NCBI GenBank assembly: GCA_028824415.1
Contig: JAPPDX010000104.1
Span: 18,058-82,057, forward strand
DNA: 64,000 bases
Direction of reading: 5' to 3'
Source: a bacterium
Lineage (GTDB): Bacteria; Actinomycetota; Acidimicrobiia; Acidimicrobiales; CATQHL01
The notes beneath the pieces are model-generated. The model did no database searches. It was not told where the DNA came from and was given only the letters and a program-made list of their open reading frames with translations. Positions 39,001-46,985 of this stretch are shown one piece after another (the stretch's first letter is position 1; every line of letters begins with the position of its first letter). Position numbers and translations under genes: made by a program.

Positions 39001-39774
39001 ATGGGACGTCTGGACGGCAAGATCGCGATCGTGACCGGCGCAGGTTCGGGACTCGGCCGGGCGGCGGCGAGCCGCTTCGCGGCCGAAGGGGCTCTGGTGG
39101 CTTGTGTCGACATCGATGGCGAGGGGGCGCAAGAGACCGTGACGGCGATGGGCGAGCAGGGTCTCGTGGTCATCGCCGACGTGACCAGCGAGGCCGACGC
39201 CGAGCGGATGGTCGCCGAGACGATCGATCACTTCGGGCCGCCGACCGTGCTCTACGCCAACGCCGGCATCGGCGGTCGCGGCGCGGCCGCCGAGGTCGAC
39301 CTCGAGACGTGGCAGGCGGTCCTCGCCGTGAATCTCACCGGGGTCTGGCTCTCCGCCAAGTCGTGCCTGCCCGCAATGATCGAAGCCGGTGGTGGCTCGA
39401 TCATCAACCAGGGCAGCATCACCGCCCTCGTCGGGTTTTCGAACTCGGCCGCCTACAGCGCTTCGAAGGGCGGGGTCATTTCCCTCACCCGGCAGATGGC
39501 GGTCGACTACGCGCCTCACAACGTCCGGGTCAACGCCATCTGCCCCGGGGTCATCGAGACCCCGCTGCTGCGCCGCTCGTGGGCGCTCGCCCAGGGTGTG
39601 GAGGAGTCTGAGGTCGACGACCTGCTGGCGGAGCACTGGCACCCGCAGATTCCCATGGCGCGACTCGGCCAGGTGGACGAGATCGCCGCCATGGCCGTCT
39701 ACCTCGCCTCCGACGAGGCCGCATGGACCACCGGCTCGATCCTGACCGTCGACGGCGGCCAGACGGCGATGTAG
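39001..39774 (+). CDS. SDR family oxidoreductase
   Basis: 257 residues from the ATG at 39001; a GTG lies directly before it. The cofactor loop is [16 protein letters not shown] (about residues 11-26), the Asp in CVDIDGEGA suggests NAD, NAGIGG is present (about 84-89), the catalytic Ser lies in [11 protein letters not shown] and Tyr/Lys in YSASK (about 151-155). It ends with [16 protein letters not shown], normal for the family. It is divergent from the E1 alpha gene with 179 bases between the two starts. The substrate is unknown; it may serve the same ketone or diol pathway as the E1 operon, which is inference. Confidence 0.93.
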   Translation: MGRLDGKIAIVTGAGSGLGRAAASRFAAEGALVACVDIDGEGAQETVTAMGEQGLVVIADVTSEADAERMVAETIDHFGPPTVLYANAGIGGRGAAAEVDLETWQAVLAVNLTGVWLSAKSCLPAMIEAGGGSIINQGSITALVGFSNSAAYSASKGGVISLTRQMAVDYAPHNVRVNAICPGVIETPLLRRSWALAQGVEESEVDDLLAEHWHPQIPMARLGQVDEIAAMAVYLASDEAAWTTGSILTVDGGQTAM

Positions 39775-39830
39775 TCACTGCGTCCGGCGCCGCGCAACGG
39801 AGTGGCAGGCGCCGTTCGCGCCGCCATCTA

Positions 39831-39849
39831 GTGATGCTATGATATCACC
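39831..39849 (+). promoter_or_regulatory. Promoter/operator of the VapBC operon
   Basis: GTGAT (39831-39835) and ATCAC (39844-39848) form an inverted repeat that overlaps a -10-like TATGAT (39838-39843). The antitoxin ATG follows eight bases after the -10 box, so the transcript is probably leaderless. The overlap of operator and promoter fits autoregulation by the RHH antitoxin. Confidence 0.55.
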
Positions 39850-39851
39850 CT

Positions 39852-40100
39852 ATGCGAACTGTCATCACGCTGCCGGACGAGGTGCACGCCAGAGCCAAGC
39901 AGCGGGCTGCGAACCTCGGTATCAGCTTCGCCGAGTTCGTTAGACGCCTTCTCGACAGAGAACTCGACGCGCCCGCACCACAGGCCGGCGTCGACTCCAT
40001 ATGTGGGATGGTTGCGGGGACACCGTTCGACATGGCCCGTGACGGTGATCGGGTCATCGCCGACGCCCAGCATGCGCAACAGATCGACCGGGTTCGTTAG
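39852..40100 (+). CDS. Ribbon-helix-helix antitoxin (VapB type)
   Basis: 82 residues. The N-terminal RTVITLPDEVHARAKQRAANLGISFAEFVRRLLDREL (about residues 2-38) is a complete ribbon-helix-helix DNA-binding fold. The tail (SICGMVAGTPFDMARDGDRVIADAQHA) is the flexible toxin-binding part. The stop is followed by three bases and then the toxin start. It should neutralise the PIN toxin and repress its own promoter through the palindrome overlapping the -10 box. Confidence 0.88.
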   Translation: MRTVITLPDEVHARAKQRAANLGISFAEFVRRLLDRELDAPAPQAGVDSICGMVAGTPFDMARDGDRVIADAQHAQQIDRVR

Positions 40101-40103
40101 GAC

Positions 40104-40523
40104 TTGGACTACTCGTACGTCGATACATCGGCCTGGGTGTCACTGGCCGACGCTTCGGAGGCGTCCCACGAGCGGGTAGCGGCGGCGCTGCGCGAGCGTC
40201 GCGGCCGGCTCCTCAGCAGCGACCACGTACTGCATGAGACGTGGGTGGTCATGCGCCACCGGCACGGCTTCCGCGAGGCGGAGACGCTCGTCGGTGCCAT
40301 CCGCAGCGGCATTGCCCGCATTGAGGTCTCCGGGTTGGCGGACCTCGAGGTCGCCGCGGCGATCGCGGTGGCGTTCCCCGACCAGGACTTCTCGCTGTCG
40401 GACCGGACGAGTTGGGCAGTGATGGAGCGGCTCGGCGTCCACGAAGCGGTCTCGCTGGACCGCGACTTCCGCGTGTACCGGTTCGGCCCCGGCAGGCGCC
40501 GCGCCTTCACCGTCGTCCCCTGA
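40104..40523 (+). CDS. PIN domain toxin (VapC type)
   Basis: 139 residues from a TTG at 40104. PIN-domain residues: first Asp in YVDTSAWVSL (about residues 5-14), Glu in HVLHETWVVM (about 41-50), the third acidic pair in FSLSDRTSWAVMERLG (about 93-108) and the last Asp in LDRDFRVYRFG (about 115-125). VapC toxins cleave tRNA or rRNA when released from the antitoxin. The rare TTG start three bases behind the antitoxin stop would keep toxin synthesis low and coupled. The 3' end abuts the decayed luciferase-like gene, whose open frame runs antisense through the whole toxin gene. Confidence 0.88.
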   Translation: MDYSYVDTSAWVSLADASEASHERVAAALRERRGRLLSSDHVLHETWVVMRHRHGFREAETLVGAIRSGIARIEVSGLADLEVAAAIAVAFPDQDFSLSDRTSWAVMERLGVHEAVSLDRDFRVYRFGPGRRRAFTVVP

Positions 40524-41032
40524 CGCTCAGGATCGAGTTCGGCACTCGCCTGCTGGCCCATGGTCTCGATGGCGTCGATGACCTCGTCGATGTGCATCTG
40601 GGGCCACTGAGGCTTGATGATGATTGGGTCGATGGGCAACTCGCGACTGACTCTGATGAAGTGGTCGATGACCTCCTGGGCGGTGTCGAGGGCGACGGAG
40701 TCCTTGACGGTTTCGTAGTAGTCGTTCATCAGGTCGTCCTCGTCGAGGATGTCGAGGGTTGCGAGGTCCTCGGCCAGCACGATCGGGTTGTAAAGCGGTG
40801 CCAGGAGCACTGTCATGCCCAGGCGGACGTGCTCGTCGACCTCGCCGGCGAGGCGGGCCAGCAGCGGGATGGGCTGGAGCCACCGCAGCTCGCCGTACAG
40901 GAAGTGGTGGCCGATCACGAAATGGCTGAGCCCGGCGCGCTGGCCGGCCTCCACCTGGCGCAGGATCCCGTCGAGCTGCTCGACCGGGTCGACAGTGCGG
41001 GGCACGTCTCCGATGAGCATGCCGAACTTCAT
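40524..41032 (-). pseudogene. Luciferase-like monooxygenase with internal deletion
   Basis: From the ATG at 41032 (AGGAG six bases upstream) the frame starts as a good flavin/F420 luciferase-like monooxygenase: MKFGMLIGDVPRTVDPVEQL, GLSHFVIGHHFLYG, VRLGMTVLLAPLYNPIVLAED and LATLDIL. At that point the family continues with GGR.xxGxGxG and a central barrel of well over 100 residues, but here it jumps to DEDDLMNDYYETVKDSVALDTAQEVIDHFI and the C-terminal helices (about residue 160). The centre is missing in frame, so the barrel cannot form. Past 40524 the frame stays open to 40109 but only as the antisense of the PIN toxin gene. It lies 19 bases behind the MaoC gene on the same strand. Confidence 0.75.
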
Positions 41033-41051
41033 GGGACGCTCCTGCCGCGGC

Positions 41052-41528
41052 TCAGGTCTCCTGGGCGGGTTCCGGCGACACCGGCTTCAGCATCATCATC
41101 CCGACGCGTTTGACTCGCACGACCACCTCGTCGCGCTGGTTGTAGCCGAGTTGCTCGAACCAGACGATCCCGGCGTCGTCGCGGCTCTTCGACAGGCGCT
41201 TGTCGACGATCGTGGTCTCGGCCCGGAGGGTGTCGCCGTGGAACACCGGGGCGGGGAACTCGATCTTGTCGAAGCCGAGGTTCCCCAGCGTGGTCCCCAA
41301 CGTGGTCTCGGGGACGGTCATGCCGGCGACGAGAGCCAGGGTGAACAGGCTGTTCACGAGCCGCTGGCCGTGCACCGTGGTCCTGGCGAACTCCTCGTCG
41401 AGGTGCAGCGGCTGCATGTTCATCGTGAGTGACGTGAACAGGATGTTGTCCGTCTCCGTCACCGTTCGGGTGAGGGCGTGGCGGATAACCATCCCCACCT
41501 CGAGTTCTTCGTAGTACTTGCCTTGCAT
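41052..41528 (-). CDS. MaoC-like hot-dog dehydratase
   Basis: 158 residues, GAGG five bases before the ATG. The hydratase motif TETDNILFTSLTMNMQPLHLDEEFA (about residues 24-48) supplies the Asp and His pair (ND...PxHxD) of R-specific enoyl-CoA hydratases. VHGQRLVNSLFTLALVAGM is the long hot-dog helix, and FPAPVFHGDTLRAETTIVDKR the following strands. The text resembles mesaconyl-CoA-type MaoC proteins. It would hydrate an enoyl-CoA. First gene of a two-gene unit with the decayed monooxygenase. Confidence 0.9.
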   Translation of the reverse strand: MQGKYYEELEVGMVIRHALTRTVTETDNILFTSLTMNMQPLHLDEEFARTTVHGQRLVNSLFTLALVAGMTVPETTLGTTLGNLGFDKIEFPAPVFHGDTLRAETTIVDKRLSKSRDDAGIVWFEQLGYNQRDEVVVRVKRVGMMMLKPVSPEPAQET

Positions 41529-41635
41529 GTCGTCCTCGTTCAGTCGCCGATACCTGGGAGTTTGCCGGATAATCCATACGGAGGGGCGTATCGAGTCCCT
41601 GAGGCCACGCGCGGGGGAACTGTTACGATCGCTTC

Positions 41636-42523
41636 GTGGGTAGTTCTCCTGCCGGTGTCCGGCCGGCTTGGGTTTCGGATGGCTTGTTTCCCTTCGAGAG
41701 CCGGTTCTTCACGACTCCGCGTGAACACACGATGCACTACGTCGATGAGGGAGCGGGGGAGCCGATCGTCTTCGTGCACGGCAATCCGGCCTGGTCGTTC
41801 GAGTTTCGGCACCTGATCGGGGGATTGCGGTCGGAGTTCCGTTGCGTGGCGCCGGATCACACCGGCTTCGGGCTGTCCTCGCGCAGCGGCCGCAAGGAGG
41901 ACCACCATCCTGCGGTTCACGCCGAGGCGTTTGCGGCACTCCTCGACGAGCTGGAGTTGCGGGACGTGACGCTGTTCCTGACGGACTGGGGCGGGCCGAT
42001 CGGCCTCGACTTCGCCCGCCGGCATCCGGATCGCGTCGAGCGGCTCGTCATCGCCAACACGTGGTGCTGGCCGGTGAACCGCGACCTCCACTTCTGGTTC
42101 TTCAGCCGGATGATGGCGAGCCCGCTGGGGCAGTACCTCATCAAGCGGCGCAACTTCTTCGTGAACGGGGTCATGCCTAAGGCGGTCGGGAACCGGGAGA
42201 TCCTCACACCGGAGGTGCTGGAGCACTACCGCTTGGCGCAGCCCTCGCCCGCCGAGCGTGGCGCCAACGCGGCGCTACCGGGTCACATAGTGGGTGCGAC
42301 GCGCTGGCTCCGGGAGATCTGGGACGAGCGAGCGACCTTCTGCGCGAAGTCGGCGCTGGTCCTCTGGGGATCGAAGGACATCGCCTTCCGTACGAGAGAA
42401 CTCGACCGCTGGCGGGTGGAGCTCGCAGATGCTGAGGTCCACGAGTTCGCCGACTGCGGGCATTTCATCGCCGAGGAGGCGCCCGAGCGGATCCTGCCGC
42501 TGCTGCAGGCGTTCATGCGGTAG
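41636..42523 (+). CDS. Haloalkane-dehalogenase-like alpha/beta hydrolase
   Basis: 295 residues from a GTG at 41636, seven bases after a -10-like TACGAT, so probably leaderless. FVHGNPAWSFEFRHLI (about residues 45-60) is the oxyanion loop of haloalkane dehalogenases. The nucleophile is Asp in FLTDWGGPIGLDFA (about residue 118), an Asp rather than Ser, as in dehalogenases and epoxide hydrolases. The catalytic His lies in FADCGHFIAEEAPE (near residue 280). The Trp after the nucleophile and in the HGNP-x-W motif fit halide binding. It may release halide from a haloalkane; activity on other substrates is possible. Confidence 0.88.
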   Translation: MGSSPAGVRPAWVSDGLFPFESRFFTTPREHTMHYVDEGAGEPIVFVHGNPAWSFEFRHLIGGLRSEFRCVAPDHTGFGLSSRSGRKEDHHPAVHAEAFAALLDELELRDVTLFLTDWGGPIGLDFARRHPDRVERLVIANTWCWPVNRDLHFWFFSRMMASPLGQYLIKRRNFFVNGVMPKAVGNREILTPEVLEHYRLAQPSPAERGANAALPGHIVGATRWLREIWDERATFCAKSALVLWGSKDIAFRTRELDRWRVELADAEVHEFADCGHFIAEEAPERILPLLQAFMR

Positions 42524-42533
42524 AACCGCGGCC

Positions 42534-43217
42534 GTGTACTCCCACTTCACCTCCGATCTCTTCGAGTTCCTCCTGGACCTGCGGGCCAACAACGACCGCG
42601 AGTGGTTCGCTGAGAACAAGGGGCGCTACGAGCGGCACGTGAAGGAGCCGCTGCTGGCGTTCATCGAGGACTTCGAGCCGTACCTGCACTCCATCAGCGA
42701 GCACTTCGTGGCCGATGCGCGGGCCAACGGGGGCTCCATGTTCCGGATCTACCGGGACGTGCGGTTCTCCAAGGACAAGTCCCCGTACAAGACCCAGGCT
42801 GCGGTCCAGTTCCGCCACGAGGCGGGACGGTCGGTGCATGCGCCGGGCTTCTACCTGCATCTGGAGCCCGACCTGGTCTTCGCCGGGGTCGGTCTCTGGC
42901 GGCCCGACTCGGCGGCGCTCGCCCGGATCCGGGAGCGCATCGTCGACGATCCCGCCGCTTGGCAGGCTGTTGCCGGGGATCCCGGGTTCGTCGAGGAGTT
43001 CGACCTGGAGGGGGAGTCGCTGAAGCGGCCGCCGAAGGGGTTCGACCCCGAGCACCCGCTCATCGAGGACCTCAAGCGCAAGGACCACGTGGGCACCTGC
43101 ATGCTCGACGAGGACGAGGTCACCGCCCCCGGGTTCATCGACGTCTTCGCCGACGCCTGCCGCACGGCCTCGCCCTACATGGAGTTCCTCACCGCCGCGG
43201 TGGGTCTGCCCTACTAG
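42534..43217 (+). CDS. DUF2461 (TIGR02453) family protein
   Basis: 227 residues from the GTG at 42534, ten bases behind the hydrolase stop. Family elements: SDLFEFLLDLRANNDREWFAENKGRYER (about residues 6-33), MFRIYRDVRFSKDKSPYKTQAAVQFRH (about 68-94), GFYLHLEPDLVFAGVGLWRPDSAALARIRERI (about 104-135) and the Arg/Pro-rich RPPKGFDPEHPLI. The family is widespread and without known function; length is typical. Probably cotranscribed with the hydrolase. Family assignment is firm. Confidence 0.9.
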   Translation: MYSHFTSDLFEFLLDLRANNDREWFAENKGRYERHVKEPLLAFIEDFEPYLHSISEHFVADARANGGSMFRIYRDVRFSKDKSPYKTQAAVQFRHEAGRSVHAPGFYLHLEPDLVFAGVGLWRPDSAALARIRERIVDDPAAWQAVAGDPGFVEEFDLEGESLKRPPKGFDPEHPLIEDLKRKDHVGTCMLDEDEVTAPGFIDVFADACRTASPYMEFLTAAVGLPY

Positions 43218-43309
43218 CGACGACTCCGTGAGGGTCACCCGAGGGAGTCACCGGAGGGGGTCCACCCGAACCGGGGAGGGTGCCGGGTCCGTCCCCGGTA
43301 TCCTGTAGG

Positions 43310-43330
43310 GACCGGCCGAAATCTCCGGTC
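43310..43330 (+). terminator. Short hairpin between DUF2461 and DEAD-box genes
   Basis: GACCGG (43310-43315) pairs with CCGGTC (43325-43330) around a 9-base loop, 93 bases after the DUF2461 stop and 126 bases before the helicase start. It could terminate the upstream transcript or lie in the helicase leader. Weak evidence. Confidence 0.3.
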
Positions 43331-43455
43331 GTTGGGCGCACAGTTCGCTTTCCCTGATTGATTCTGTGTGAGCCACCCAACCGCGGTGCCCCACATCAAC
43401 GAGTTCAGGCACTCGCGCACATCAGATGGCCCGCGTGGCGCGGGCAAGGAGAATC

Positions 43456-44811
43456 ATGTCCACCACCTTCGCCCAGTTGGGCGTACCCGAATCGATCTGC
43501 CGCGCCCTGCAGCGCGGCGGTATCCACGAACCATTCGAGATCCAGGCGGCCACCATGGCCGACGCTCTCGCCGGCCACGACATCTGCGGCCGGGCACCCA
43601 CCGGATCGGGCAAGACGCTCGCCTTCGGTATCCCGCTCGTCGTCAATGCGGGCCACGCCAGGCCCAAGCGGCCGACGGCACTCGTCCTGTCACCCACCCG
43701 CGAACTCGCCGAGCAGATCGCAACCGATATCCGCACCTTCGCCGGCGACGTCCGGGTCGGCGTCGTCTACGGAGGGGTTGGCTACGGCCCGCAACTGAAT
43801 TGCCTGCGCGACGGCGTCGAGATCCTCGTTGCCTGCCCCGGACGGCTCGAGGACCTCATCGAGCGGGGCGCCGTGAGCCTGCACGATGTGCACCTGGCGG
43901 TCATCGACGAGGCAGACCGCCTGTCCGACATGGGATTCCTCCCCGCGGTGCGGCGTCTCTTGGACCAGACGGCGCGCGATCGCCAGACCTTCCTGTTCTC
44001 CGCCACGCTCGACGGCGCCGTGCGGACACTCACCCGCGATTACCAGCATGAGCCGATCACGCACACCGTCGATGCCGAGACGCCCGATGTCACCGCCGCC
44101 GATCACCGGTTCTGGCAGGTCAACCGGGCCGAGCGGGTCGCTGCCTGCGCGCAGGTGATCAACGCGGTCGGGCAGACGATCGTGTTCTGCCGGACCCGGC
44201 ACGGCTCAGACCGCTTGACCCGGCAGCTCTCCCAGCGTGGCATCAGCACCGCAGTGATACACGGCGGTCACGCACAGGATCGGCGGACCCGCTCGCTGCG
44301 CCGGTTCACCGACGGCCACGTGCAGGCGCTCGTCGCCACCGACGTTGCTGCCCGCGGGATTCATGTGGACGATGTGGCGTCGGTCGTCCATTTCGACCCG
44401 CCGGACGACCACAAGACGTACCTGCACCGCTCGGGTCGCACGGCCCGCGCCGGCCGGGGCGGCCTCGTGGTGTCACTTCTCCAGCCGGAGCAGATGGGCG
44501 ACGCCCGGCGGATGCAGCGCCGGCTCGGCCTGAACGAGGCCATCACGTTGCCGGACGCGCGTGATTTGCCCGCTGGGCCGGTGGCGGTGTCTGCGCGACA
44601 CGCCGACTCCGTGGTTCACAACGGCCGGGAGTCAACCGGTGCGTTGGCTCGGAACGGTGAGTCGGCCCGCAACGGTGAGTCGGCCCGCAACGGCCAGGAG
44701 TCGAGCGCTCGCGCGGCTCGAAATGGCCAGGGTGCTCGCGGTGGTCAGCGGGCTCGGAACGGTCAGCGGTCCAGCCGCCGGAGCAAGGTCTCCGGCGCTC
44801 GGCGGCGGTAA
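43456..44811 (+). CDS. DEAD-box ATP-dependent RNA helicase
   Basis: 451 residues from the ATG at 43456 (AAGGAGA upstream). Motifs in order: Q-motif (FAQLGVPESICRAL...HEPFEIQAATM, about residues 5-36), GRAPTGSGKT (about 46-55), SPTRELAEQI (about 78-87), VIDEADRLSDMGF (about 149-161), FSATLD (about 185-190), ATDVAARGIHVDD (about 295-307) and HRSGRTARAGRGG (about 325-337). It unwinds RNA, probably in ribosome assembly or mRNA turnover. The last 65 residues form a basic low-complexity tail with ARNGES/ARNGQ repeats, as in actinobacterial RhlE/DeaD proteins. Upstream lies a 238-base leader. Confidence 0.95.
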   Translation: MSTTFAQLGVPESICRALQRGGIHEPFEIQAATMADALAGHDICGRAPTGSGKTLAFGIPLVVNAGHARPKRPTALVLSPTRELAEQIATDIRTFAGDVRVGVVYGGVGYGPQLNCLRDGVEILVACPGRLEDLIERGAVSLHDVHLAVIDEADRLSDMGFLPAVRRLLDQTARDRQTFLFSATLDGAVRTLTRDYQHEPITHTVDAETPDVTAADHRFWQVNRAERVAACAQVINAVGQTIVFCRTRHGSDRLTRQLSQRGISTAVIHGGHAQDRRTRSLRRFTDGHVQALVATDVAARGIHVDDVASVVHFDPPDDHKTYLHRSGRTARAGRGGLVVSLLQPEQMGDARRMQRRLGLNEAITLPDARDLPAGPVAVSARHADSVVHNGRESTGALARNGESARNGESARNGQESSARAARNGQGARGGQRARNGQRSSRRSKVSGARRR

Positions 44812-45128
44812 CTGTCCTCGAGCCATTCAGCCAGGTCTTCGAGTTCCACCCTGGCGAGACGGATGAGCATGGCGCCGTAGCCCTCGTAGTGAGGCGTGGA
44901 GAAGAGCACGTCGGAGTGGTTCTCCAGCAGGGTGCTCTTGGCCTCCGGCTCGCAGAACACGACCAGGACCTCGGTGTCGTGCACCCCGTCGCGGTTGTAC
45001 TCCCGCTCGCTCCACATCCGGCAGAACCCCTTGCCCCGAACCTTCAGTGCGGCCGTGCCGTAGAAGGTCCCCTCGGTCACCTCCGGCAGTCGCGTACCCA
45101 GCCGGCAGACATCCTCGAACGTGGCCAC
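44763..45128 (-). CDS. MmcQ/YjbR family protein
   Basis: 121 residues from the GTG at 45128. MmcQ/YjbR elements: ATFEDVCRLGTRLPEVTEGTFYGTAALKVRGKGFCRMW (about residues 2-39), then EVLVVFCEPEAKSTLLENHSDVLFSTPHYEGYGAMLIRL (about 53-91) and LAEWLEDSYRRRAP (about 99-112). The family folds like a double-wing DNA-binding domain, but its function is mostly unknown. Its 3' end overlaps the convergent DEAD-box gene by 49 bases. It starts 16 bases after the SDR stop and so may be the second gene of that unit. Confidence 0.85.
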   Translation of the reverse strand: MATFEDVCRLGTRLPEVTEGTFYGTAALKVRGKGFCRMWSEREYNRDGVHDTEVLVVFCEPEAKSTLLENHSDVLFSTPHYEGYGAMLIRLARVELEDLAEWLEDSYRRRAPETLLRRLDR

Positions 45129-45144
45129 GTCCGTGTCTCGTTGG

Positions 45145-45918
45145 CTAGTAGGGGGTCTCGCCGGCGTCGACGTTGATTGCCTGGCCGCGGATGATGAGGG
45201 CGTCGGGCGACAGCAGGAAGGCGACGACGCGTCCGACTTCGATGGGCGCGATCTTTCGGCCGAGCTGGGGAAGGGCCATGCCGGCCAGGATGTCCTCGGC
45301 GTCGCCGCCCTGATGGTCGGCGAGCCAGTCGGCGACGCCGGCCAGCATCGGGGTGTCGACCGCGCCGGGGCAGACGGCGTTGACATTGATGCCCAGGGGC
45401 GCCCACTCGGTCGCCAGCGACCGGGTGAGGCTGATGACCGCAGCCTTCGAGGCGTTGTAACCGGCCATGTTGGGGAAGCCGACCTTGCCGCAGTTGGAGG
45501 CCACGTTGACGATGGCCGCCCGGTCGGAGGCGGTGAGGTGCTCCAGCGCGGCCCGACACATCCGGAACACCCCGGTTGCGTTGATGTCGAGCTCGCGGGC
45601 CCAGGCCGCGCTGGTGGCGTGGCGGGCCTCGTTCATCTCGATGACGCCTGCGTTGTTGACGACGCCGTCGAGTCGTCCGAAGCGAGCCACCGTCGCCGCA
45701 ACGGCCTCCCGGACACTGTCGTCCGAAGCCACGTCGCAGTTGACCGCAAGAGTGTGCCGACCGCTCGGGTCGACACGGAGAGCCGTCGCCTCGACGGTCT
45801 GCAGATCGAGGTCGGCCAGAGCCACCGAACTTCCCGCATTCACGAGCGCCTCGGCGATCCCGGCGCCGACGCCCCCCGCGGCACCGGTCACGATGTAGAC
45901 CCGATCAACGAGGCTCAT
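45145..45918 (-). CDS. SDR family oxidoreductase
   Basis: 257 residues. The cofactor loop is VTGAAGGVGAGIAEAL (about residues 11-26), Asp in VALADLDLQ suggests NAD, NNAGVIEMNEAR is present (about 88-99), the catalytic Ser lies in VNVASNCGKVGF and Tyr/Lys in GYNASKAAV (about 154-162). The C-terminal IRGQAINVDAGETPY is usual. It is followed by the YjbR gene and lies downstream of another SDR on the same strand, with 80 bases between them. Such SDR arrays are common in actinobacterial catabolic regions. The substrate is unknown. Confidence 0.93.
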   Translation of the reverse strand: MSLVDRVYIVTGAAGGVGAGIAEALVNAGSSVALADLDLQTVEATALRVDPSGRHTLAVNCDVASDDSVREAVAATVARFGRLDGVVNNAGVIEMNEARHATSAAWARELDINATGVFRMCRAALEHLTASDRAAIVNVASNCGKVGFPNMAGYNASKAAVISLTRSLATEWAPLGINVNAVCPGAVDTPMLAGVADWLADHQGGDAEDILAGMALPQLGRKIAPIEVGRVVAFLLSPDALIIRGQAINVDAGETPY

Positions 45919-45998
45919 GGCACCGAGAATGCAATCGGAAGTCGGCGGGGTCGGTCTTCGCGGCCTGCGTCGGGGTCTGCTCGCGGGGAATCATCAAT

Positions 45999-46835
45999 TC
46001 ACCAGGTTGTGTTGGTGAGGACGCCGCCGTCGACGAGCAGGTCGGTGCCCGTGATCCAGCGGGACAGGTCTGAGCAGAGGAACACGCAGGCGTCGCCCAC
46101 GTCCTCCGGCGTGCCGAGCCGATCGAGCGGGGCCGCGGCCAGGTAGCGGTGGACGCCCTCGGGCCAGTCGTCGACGAGGCCGGGGCGGTCGATGAGCCCC
46201 GGCGAGACGGTGTTACACCGGATCCCGTCGGGGCCGTACATGAGCGCGGCCGCCCGGGCGTGCATGACCAGCGCCGCCTTGGAGGTTGCATAGTGACCGT
46301 GCATGACGGTGGGATGTCGGGCCTCGATGGAGGCGATGTGGACAATCGAGCCGCCACCGGGATCGCTGTTGCGGCGCATCGTTGCCGCCGCCAGCTGCGT
46401 CAGCCGGTGCGTGGCGGTGACGTTGATGTCCATCATGTCGGTGAACTGCTGGTCGGTGAGGTTGTCGAAGCGGGCGATCGGCTGGGCGCCGGCGTTGTTC
46501 ACGAGACCGTCGAGGCGCCCGTGCAGTCCCAGCGTCTCCTCGATCACGCTGGGTGGGCCGTCGGCTGTCGTCAGATCGGCGCGCACGGTGGCGACCGGTG
46601 TGCCGTCGGGATAGCGCAGGTGATCGGTGGGGGAGTTGCGGGTGTGCGCCACGACCGTGGCTCCGGTCGCCACGAACCGGCGAACGATCCCGCTACCGAT
46701 GCCGCTGCCGACGATCCCGCCGACACTCTCGCTGCCACTGCCGCCGCCACTGCCACTGCCGCTGCCGGCGCCGGTCACGAGAACCACACGCCCGCTCAGG
46801 TCGATCATGCTGCTGGGGGAGGCCGTCTCGTTCAC
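45999..46835 (-). CDS. SDR family oxidoreductase with Gly/Ser-expanded cofactor loop
   Basis: 278 residues from a GTG at 46835; the ATG at 46808 (MIDLSGRVVLVTG) is equally possible. Apart from the N-terminus it is a normal SDR: NNAGAQPI, the catalytic Ser in VHIASIEARHP, Tyr/Lys in HYATSKAAL and LLVDGGV at the end. The nucleotide-binding loop is abnormal. Instead of TGAGSGIGxGI it reads TGAGSGSGSGGGSGSESV and then GGIVGSGIGSGIVRRF, an insertion of roughly 18-20 residues made of Gly and Ser. Whether the enzyme still binds NAD(P) is open. Confidence 0.85.
   Translation of the reverse strand: MNETASPSSMIDLSGRVVLVTGAGSGSGSGGGSGSESVGGIVGSGIGSGIVRRFVATGATVVAHTRNSPTDHLRYPDGTPVATVRADLTTADGPPSVIEETLGLHGRLDGLVNNAGAQPIARFDNLTDQQFTDMMDINVTATHRLTQLAAATMRRNSDPGGGSIVHIASIEARHPTVMHGHYATSKAALVMHARAAALMYGPDGIRCNTVSPGLIDRPGLVDDWPEGVHRYLAAAPLDRLGTPEDVGDACVFLCSDLSRWITGTDLLVDGGVLTNTTW
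46702..46773 (-). repeat. Gly/Ser-coding low-complexity repeat in SDR gene
   Basis: Degenerate tandem copies of a 6-base GGCAGT/GGCAGC unit (plus-strand GCCACT/GCCGCT) encode the Gly/Ser expansion in the cofactor loop. The unit length keeps the frame, so length changes would alter the loop without breaking the gene. Confidence 0.7.
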
Positions 46836-46985
46836 AGTGGGTGTCTATCGCAAAGACGGGCGGCAGGCGACCTGGGCAGAACCCGAAGTCGCTGCCCGTG
46901 AGCCGCTAGCGGATCCTCCGCGAGCGGTGATAGGCACCTGCCGGGCGGCATGATGGGGTGAACCGGTGAGGGGAGCGCAGTTGGC

